Program-made: the position numbers and the translations under genes
Part shown: piece after piece, positions 59,068-64,000 of the stretch
Position numbering within the stretch: position 1 is the first letter of the stretch
How the letters are laid out: the number at the start of each line of letters is the position of its first letter
Notes under the pieces: model-generated
Databases searched by the model: none
What the model saw: the letters and a program-made list of their open reading frames with translations, nothing else
What the model was told of the DNA's origin: nothing
Assembly (NCBI GenBank): GCA_963831155.1
Contig: CAWHOY010000005.1
Span: 1-64,000, forward strand
Direction of reading: 5' to 3'
Length of the DNA: 64,000 bases
From: CAVRXQ01 sp963831155
Lineage (GTDB): Bacteria; Actinomycetota; Acidimicrobiia; Acidimicrobiales; Bog-793

Positions 59068-59978
59068 GGATGAGGACGATCGCGAGGTCGAGGGCTGCGA
59101 CCCGGTGGATCGAGTAGCGGTCGGTGTTGCGACGTAGCTGTCCGAAGTTCGAGAGCCAGGAGTTGGTCCGCTCGACGGGCCAGCGTTGACCGAGCACGAC
59201 CTGGCGCTTCTTTAGCTTTGTGTGCTTTGGCCCGTGCGGTCGGATCTTTGGGATCACCGAACCGAGCCGGCGAGCAGCACAGTCGTCCCGGACGCGGTCG
59301 AAGTCATAACCCCGGTCGAGGTGGACGACGTCGACGTCACTTAGCAGCCCGCGCGCTTCCAGGGCATCGAGTGTCGGGGAGAACAGCATGCAGTCGTTGG
59401 CGTTCGCCGAAGCGGGAACCCAAGCGACGGGGATGCCGTTGGCATCGGTGGCGATCGACCACTTCCAGCCGCGTTTTCCCCGGTCAACAGGGCTCGGACC
59501 GGTCGCCTCCCCGCCGAAGGGCGCCTTGTGCTGGGAGCCGTCGACTGAGAGATCGGAGAGCTCGAGGCCGACAATCTTGTCGTAGCCGGCGATCGCCTCT
59601 TCGACGAGGGACCCGAACACGCCCGCTTTCATCCACTCGTCGCGCCGACGTCGAAGTGTCGACTCCGAGGTGTTCGTGATCCGTCCGGCAACGTCCCAGG
59701 AACAGCCCGTGACGAGCCGGACGAGCATGCCGAAGAAGTATTTGCGGTCGCTTGTGCGGACACGATGACAGCCGAGCGGATGGTGATCCACCATCCTCGG
59801 GATGCGTCCTTCGAGCGCCGAGAAGACAGCATCGACCACGCGTGGTTGCAACGCGAGCATGATGGGGACCTCCACCGGTTCGTTGTTGGTTGGGTGCACC
59901 CGAGATCCTTCTCGGGCCTCCACAACGACCGGTGGATGCTTTTTCGGGCGATAACTGAGTGCCTATCGGCGCGCGCTC
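59002..59978 (-). mobile_element. Complete IS5-family insertion sequence, 977 bp
   Basis: Ends are perfect 20-bp inverted repeats: GAGCGCGCGCCGATAGGCAC (59002-59021) and its complement at 59959-59978. Flanking TTA at 58999-59001 and 59979-59981 is a 3-bp target duplication (TNA type, as in the IS427 group of IS5). It carries one transposase gene on the minus strand. It sits inside tetR near its end. Identical repeats and an intact gene suggest recent insertion. Confidence 0.95.
59024..59860 (-). CDS. IS5-family transposase
   Basis: 278 residues from ATG 59860 (GGAGG eight bases upstream). DDE catalytic residues are visible in LSDLSVDGSQHKAPFGGEAT (first Asp), DVVHLDRGYDFDRVRDD (second Asp) and RWPVERTNSWLSNFGQLRRN (Glu, with the R-x3-E-R signature). 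An N-terminal helix-turn-helix region (SESTLRRRRDEWMKAGVFGS) is present. One uninterrupted frame; no frameshift is needed. Confidence 0.93.
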   Translation of the reverse strand: MLALQPRVVDAVFSALEGRIPRMVDHHPLGCHRVRTSDRKYFFGMLVRLVTGCSWDVAGRITNTSESTLRRRRDEWMKAGVFGSLVEEAIAGYDKIVGLELSDLSVDGSQHKAPFGGEATGPSPVDRGKRGWKWSIATDANGIPVAWVPASANANDCMLFSPTLDALEARGLLSDVDVVHLDRGYDFDRVRDDCAARRLGSVIPKIRPHGPKHTKLKKRQVVLGQRWPVERTNSWLSNFGQLRRNTDRYSIHRVAALDLAIVLILTVKLVKWADRWNG

Positions 59979-60036
59979 TTAAGCGCCGCGAGGGACTGAT
60001 TCCAGTGCAACGCCTGCGCCACGATCTCGCACGTCG

Positions 60037-60064
60037 TTGAAAGTTAGTGACTACTCAATATCAA
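60037..60064 (+). promoter_or_regulatory. MFS promoter and TetR operator
   Basis: TTGAAA (60037-60042) and TATCAA (60059-60064) with 16 bases between. The spacer is GTTAGTGACTACTCAAT (60043-60059), which matches the inverted form of the tetR operator (GTTAGTGAGTACTCAC) at 14 of 16 positions. The same repressor is therefore expected to bind both promoters. Confidence 0.75.
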
Positions 60065-60082
60065 ACTGAAAGGGAGGTTCCG

Positions 60083-61528
60083 ATGTCCGCCTCTACCACT
60101 CAACTCGTCACCGCCGGACGTACCCGCCGACCCTCGTCGGTCCGTTGGGCGATCGCCATCACGGGTGCGGCGCTTTTCATGGGATCGCTCGACAACCTCG
60201 TCGTCACGTTCGCGTTGCCGGTGATCCGCCGCAGCCTGCACACGGGACTCGCCGGGCTCGAGTGGACGGTGAACGCCTACACATTGACCTTCGCCGTTTT
60301 GCTCCTCACCGGGGCGGCACTCGGCGATCGCTTCGGCCGGCGCCGGATGTTCGTCGTCGGGCTCGCGATGTTCACCGGCGCATCCGCCGTAGCCGCCCTG
60401 GCACGGAGCATCGACCTCCTCGTCGCGGCGCGTGCTGTTCAAGGCGCGGGCGGCGCGTTGTTGATCCCGCTTTCGTTGACGCTGCTTTCGGCCGCGGTTC
60501 CGCCGGAGCGTCGCAACGTCGCGCTCGGCGTCTGGGGCGCGATCGGCGGACTTGCCGTTGCCGTCGGACCGCTCATCGGCGGAGCGGTCGTCCAAGGGTT
60601 GTCGTGGCAGTGGATCTTCTGGTTGAACGTCCCGATCGGAGTGGCACTGCTTCCGCTCGCGAGCACGCGCCTTTCGGAGTCGCACGGCGACGCCCGTCGT
60701 CTCGATGGCGCGGGCGTCGCACTCGCCAGCACAGGGCTGTTCGGAATCGTCTTCGGGCTCGTGCGCGGTGGCGACGTCGGCTGGACGAATGCCGAGATCC
60801 TCGCCTCGTTCGCGGTCGGCATCGTCGCTCTTGTCGGATTCCTCGTCAACGAGTCGCGCTCGGACCACGCCATGCTGCCGCTGTCGCTCTTCCGCCGGCG
60901 CGGCTTTTCCGCTGTGAACGGCGTGGCGCTTTTCATGAGCTTTGGGATGTTCGGCTCGATCTTCTTCCTCTCGCAGTTCCTGCAGATCGTCCAGGGTCTC
61001 TCGCCGCTCGAGGCGGGGATCCGCACGTTGCCGTGGACGGCGATGCCCGTCGTCGTCGCGCCGGTTGCTGCGACGCTCGTCGAAAGGGTCGGTGGGCGAA
61101 CCCTCATCACGCTCGGTCTCGTGCTGCAAGCGATCGGCCTCGGTTGGATCGCGGTCGTCATCTCGCCTGGGACGCCGTATCTCGACATCGTGCCCGCCTT
61201 TGTGCTGTCGGGCGTCGGCATGTCGCTGTTCTTCGTTCCCGTGGCGTCGGTGCTGCTGTCGTCGGTGCCGAGGGCCGCCGAAGGCGTTGCCTCGGGAACG
61301 AACAACGCCATCCGCGAGCTTGGCGGGGTGCTCGGCATCTCGGTGCTCGGCGCCGTCTTCGCAAGCTTTGGCAGCTACGCGACCAGACTCTCCTACATGG
61401 CTGGTCTGTTGTCGGCGGCCAAGGTCGGCATCGCCGTCGTCGCGGCGGGCGCGATCGTGGCAGCGATGATTCCCGGACGGGCCCGTCGCCAGGTGCAAGA
61501 GAGCGAACTCGAGCTCGAAGCGGCCTGA
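60083..61528 (+). CDS. MFS multidrug efflux transporter, DHA2 (14-helix) type
   Basis: 481 residues from ATG 60083 (AGGGAGG six bases upstream). About 14 hydrophobic segments. Motif A GAALGDRFGRRRMFVVGLAM, motif B/C RAVQGAGGALLIPLSLTLLS and the second-half loop SGTNNAIRELGGVLGISVLG are as in EmrB/QacA-like proton antiporters. It was adjacent to tetR before the IS insertion and keeps its own promoter with a TetR operator. Substrate unknown. Confidence 0.93.
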   Translation: MSASTTQLVTAGRTRRPSSVRWAIAITGAALFMGSLDNLVVTFALPVIRRSLHTGLAGLEWTVNAYTLTFAVLLLTGAALGDRFGRRRMFVVGLAMFTGASAVAALARSIDLLVAARAVQGAGGALLIPLSLTLLSAAVPPERRNVALGVWGAIGGLAVAVGPLIGGAVVQGLSWQWIFWLNVPIGVALLPLASTRLSESHGDARRLDGAGVALASTGLFGIVFGLVRGGDVGWTNAEILASFAVGIVALVGFLVNESRSDHAMLPLSLFRRRGFSAVNGVALFMSFGMFGSIFFLSQFLQIVQGLSPLEAGIRTLPWTAMPVVVAPVAATLVERVGGRTLITLGLVLQAIGLGWIAVVISPGTPYLDIVPAFVLSGVGMSLFFVPVASVLLSSVPRAAEGVASGTNNAIRELGGVLGISVLGAVFASFGSYATRLSYMAGLLSAAKVGIAVVAAGAIVAAMIPGRARRQVQESELELEAA

Positions 61529-61583
61529 ATCGCGAGCCGAACTGCCAGGTCAAATCGTAGGACTGTCCAGGTAGATTGGGTGT

Positions 61584-62497
<914 letters not shown>

Positions 62498-62501
<4 letters not shown>

Positions 62502-63175
62502 TCGAAACGGCGATCGACGCAGCCGTCGGGAGGAGAGGCGACAAAGACCCAGACCTTTTAGTGGTCGGCGTCCTCGCCCTGCAAGGCGACGTCGAAGCGC
62601 ACGCAAGGTTGCTTGAATCGCTCGGTGTCGGGGTCAAAGAGGTGCGCGTTCCCTCGGATCTCGAGGGGATCGAGGGACTCGTGCTGCCGGGCGGTGAGTC
62701 GACGGCGCTGCAACTGCTCATCGAAGGAGCGGGACTGCGCGAGCCGATCGCCAAGCGCCTGGCGGACGGCCTACCGGTGCTCGGTACGTGCGCCGGGATG
62801 ATCCTTCTCGCTCGCGAGGTCCTCGATGGTCGGTCCGACCAGTGGAGCTTCGGCGCGATCGACATCGCCGTGCGGCGCAACGCCTTCGGTCGACAGGCGG
62901 AATCCTTCGAGGCGGACCTCGAATTCGAAGCGGCGACGAGCGAGCCGATCCACGCGGTGTTCATTCGCGCGCCCTTCGTCGAGTCGGTTGGCGATGACGT
63001 CGAAGTGCTCGCTCAGATGGCGATGTCCGACGGCAAGACAAGACCGGTCGGATGCCGTTCGCAGAACGTGACGGTCGTCGCCTTCCATCCCGAGCTCGTT
63101 TCCGATCCCCGTGTGCACGCACTGCTGGTCGCCGATACGCGTCGCCGCATCGGCGCGACAAAGGGGGAGAGCTGA
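62498..63175 (+). CDS. pdxT: Pyridoxal 5'-phosphate synthase, glutaminase subunit PdxT
   Basis: Supplies ammonia to PdxS. 225 residues from GTG 62498, with an N-terminal extension of about 20 residues. Class-I amidotransferase triad: LPGGESTALQLL, nucleophile in VLGTCAGMILLAREV, and His/Glu in VAFHPELVSDPRVHAL. Start overlaps pdxS (ATG/GTGA style), end overlaps the VOC gene by one base. Confidence 0.96.
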
Positions 63176-63642
63176 TGGCCGTGAAAGAGCTCGGCCATCT
63201 TGTCTTGTACGTGAAGAACCTCGAGCGCTCAGCGGCCTTCTATCGCGACGTGCTCGGTTGGCGTCAGGTCGCCGGACCGGGGGCCGAGGTCGAAATCCCG
63301 CTTGCATTCCCTGCTGCGATGTTCAGCGGCGGCCGTACGCACCACGAGCTTTTGCTGATCGAGGTCGGCGAGGACGCACCCGGTCCGCTCAAGGGGCGGC
63401 ACGCCGGCCTCTACCACTTCGGTTTGAAAGTCGGCGACAGCGACGAGGATCTTCGTGCGGCGCTCGAACAGGTGCGCGCGTCGGGCGCGCACGTCGTCGG
63501 CGCGGCGGATCACACCGTCACCCACAGTTTGTACATCACCGATCCGGATGGAAACGAGATCGAGCTGTACGTCGATGTCGAAGGGGTTGACTGGCGCGAC
63601 CCGGAGCTACTGCTGGCGGAGATCAAGCCGCTCGACTTGTGA
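63175..63642 (+). CDS. VOC-superfamily (glyoxalase/dioxygenase-like) protein
   Basis: 155 residues from ATG 63175. Two beta-alpha-beta3 modules: LGHLVLYVKNLERSAAFYRD and VLGWRQVAG, HHELLLIEVGEDAPGP, then GLYHFGLKVGDSDEDLRAAL and SLYITDPDGNEIELYVDVEG. The metal ligands H8, H58-59, H81-type and E near the end are in place. Role unknown. Co-transcribed with pdxST, perhaps by chance or to handle a reactive carbonyl intermediate (an inference). Confidence 0.88.
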   Translation: MAVKELGHLVLYVKNLERSAAFYRDVLGWRQVAGPGAEVEIPLAFPAAMFSGGRTHHELLLIEVGEDAPGPLKGRHAGLYHFGLKVGDSDEDLRAALEQVRASGAHVVGAADHTVTHSLYITDPDGNEIELYVDVEGVDWRDPELLLAEIKPLDL

Positions 63643-63645
63643 TGG

Positions 63646-64000
63646 CTACGCGGCGTCGGCCGGGTGCGCGCGCACGATACGGACGCTGCCGCTCACCGAT
63701 CGGATCTGCAGCGAAAGCTCCGCTGCCGACGGCTCGGACAGGTCCGGAGCGTCGTCGAGTGGGATCTCGGATTCCAATGAGCCGGAGACCGCTTCGGCGT
63801 CGACGTGCAGAGCCGTGCCCTGCGCGACACCGGCGACGACTGAACCGCTCACCGTACGCAGCTCTGCGTCACCCGAGATGAGGCGGCCGACATGCTGACG
63901 GCCGGAAGCCGTCTCGACACGGAGGTCGCCCTCGGCGCTGCCGATCTCGACCGATCCCGAAGCCGTGCGCGCCTCGACGCTGGCGTGCGCGCCTGCGATC
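63646..64000 (-). CDS. DUF4097-type beta-helix adhesin-like protein, C-terminal part (cut by window edge)
   Basis: The frame is open from 64000 to the stop at 63646. It contains repeated beta-strand turns ARTASGSVEIGSAEGDLRVE, TASGRQHVGRLISGDAELRT, VSGSVVAGVAQGTALHVDAE and IRSVSGSVRIVRAHPADAA, the TVSGSV-type repeat of DUF4097. The start lies outside the window. Convergent with the VOC gene, three bases apart. Function of the family is unknown. Confidence 0.8.
   Translation of the reverse strand, partial: IAGAHASVEARTASGSVEIGSAEGDLRVETASGRQHVGRLISGDAELRTVSGSVVAGVAQGTALHVDAEAVSGSLESEIPLDDAPDLSEPSAAELSLQIRSVSGSVRIVRAHPADAA

Overview
The window is high-GC, densely coded DNA from what is most likely an actinomycete-type bacterium (Actinomycetota). 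An Acidimicrobiia-like member fits best, but this is inferred from gene content (fused MurT-GatD, DosR-type regulator, DUF1918, V-type ATPase operon, PdxST, TldDE, B12 riboswitch) and not from any marker-gene comparison.

Bases 1-5400 hold a V-type ATPase operon on the minus strand (order G, C, I, K, F, E, A, running off the left edge). Every subunit from G to E is broken by single-base frameshifts, and only the A-subunit fragment reads cleanly. A UspA gene follows. The 3' half of a tRNA-Pro(GGG) gene at 5667-5708 looks like an integration (att) scar. From there to about 18 kb lies an accessory stretch of small or broken genes: a frameshifted ABC exporter, two paralogous small proteins flanking a DUF4232 secreted protein, DUF1918, shattered hypothetical genes, a nitroreductase, a HAD phosphatase overlapping a 44-residue cysteine-rich ORF, a GNAT pseudogene with an in-frame stop, a peroxiredoxin, a secreted beta-propeller, a frameshifted ECF sigma factor with its zinc anti-sigma, and a cytochrome b stump. 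An intact tRNA-Gly(GCC) at 18.1 kb marks the return to ordinary chromosome.

From 18.2 kb on almost every gene is intact. 18-25.7 kb: dut and orn (divergent), two response regulators with a convergent sensor kinase, a GNAT/ADP-forming acyl-CoA synthetase fusion, and msrA. 26-38 kb: a pentose unit with a sugar ABC importer (Tat-exported binding protein, permease, ATPase), aldo/keto reductase, XylA, XylB, AraB, an AraA-like isomerase, AraD and, convergent, an AraM-type glycerol-1-phosphate dehydrogenase. Together these would import D-xylose and L-arabinose and convert both to D-xylulose-5-phosphate. 38-43 kb: a SulP transporter translationally coupled to a DosR-like regulator, a CHAD protein and a membrane protein. 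43-53 kb: a single-chain MurT-GatD fusion (lipid II amidation), rhodanese, TldD/TldE, pyruvate kinase, a YjbR-like protein and PEP synthase.

53-58.4 kb is a metal and cofactor block: a btuFCD-type importer behind a cobalamin riboswitch, an FTR1 iron permease, and a divergent Prx5-type peroxiredoxin with an inverted repeat between them. 58.4-61.5 kb is a TetR/MFS efflux pair sharing an operator. It was split by a complete 977-bp IS5-family element with 20-bp perfect terminal repeats and a TTA target duplication. The insertion replaced only the last residues of the TetR protein. The window ends with pdxS-pdxT-VOC and part of a DUF4097 protein.

The strongest second-look items are the MurT-GatD fusion, the IS insertion that re-tailed TetR, the matched operators around it, the 15-bp hairpin at the binding-protein/permease junction, the inverted repeat between the iron permease and peroxiredoxin genes, and the concentration of frameshifts in the left 17.5 kb, which must be tested as either real decay or sequence error.
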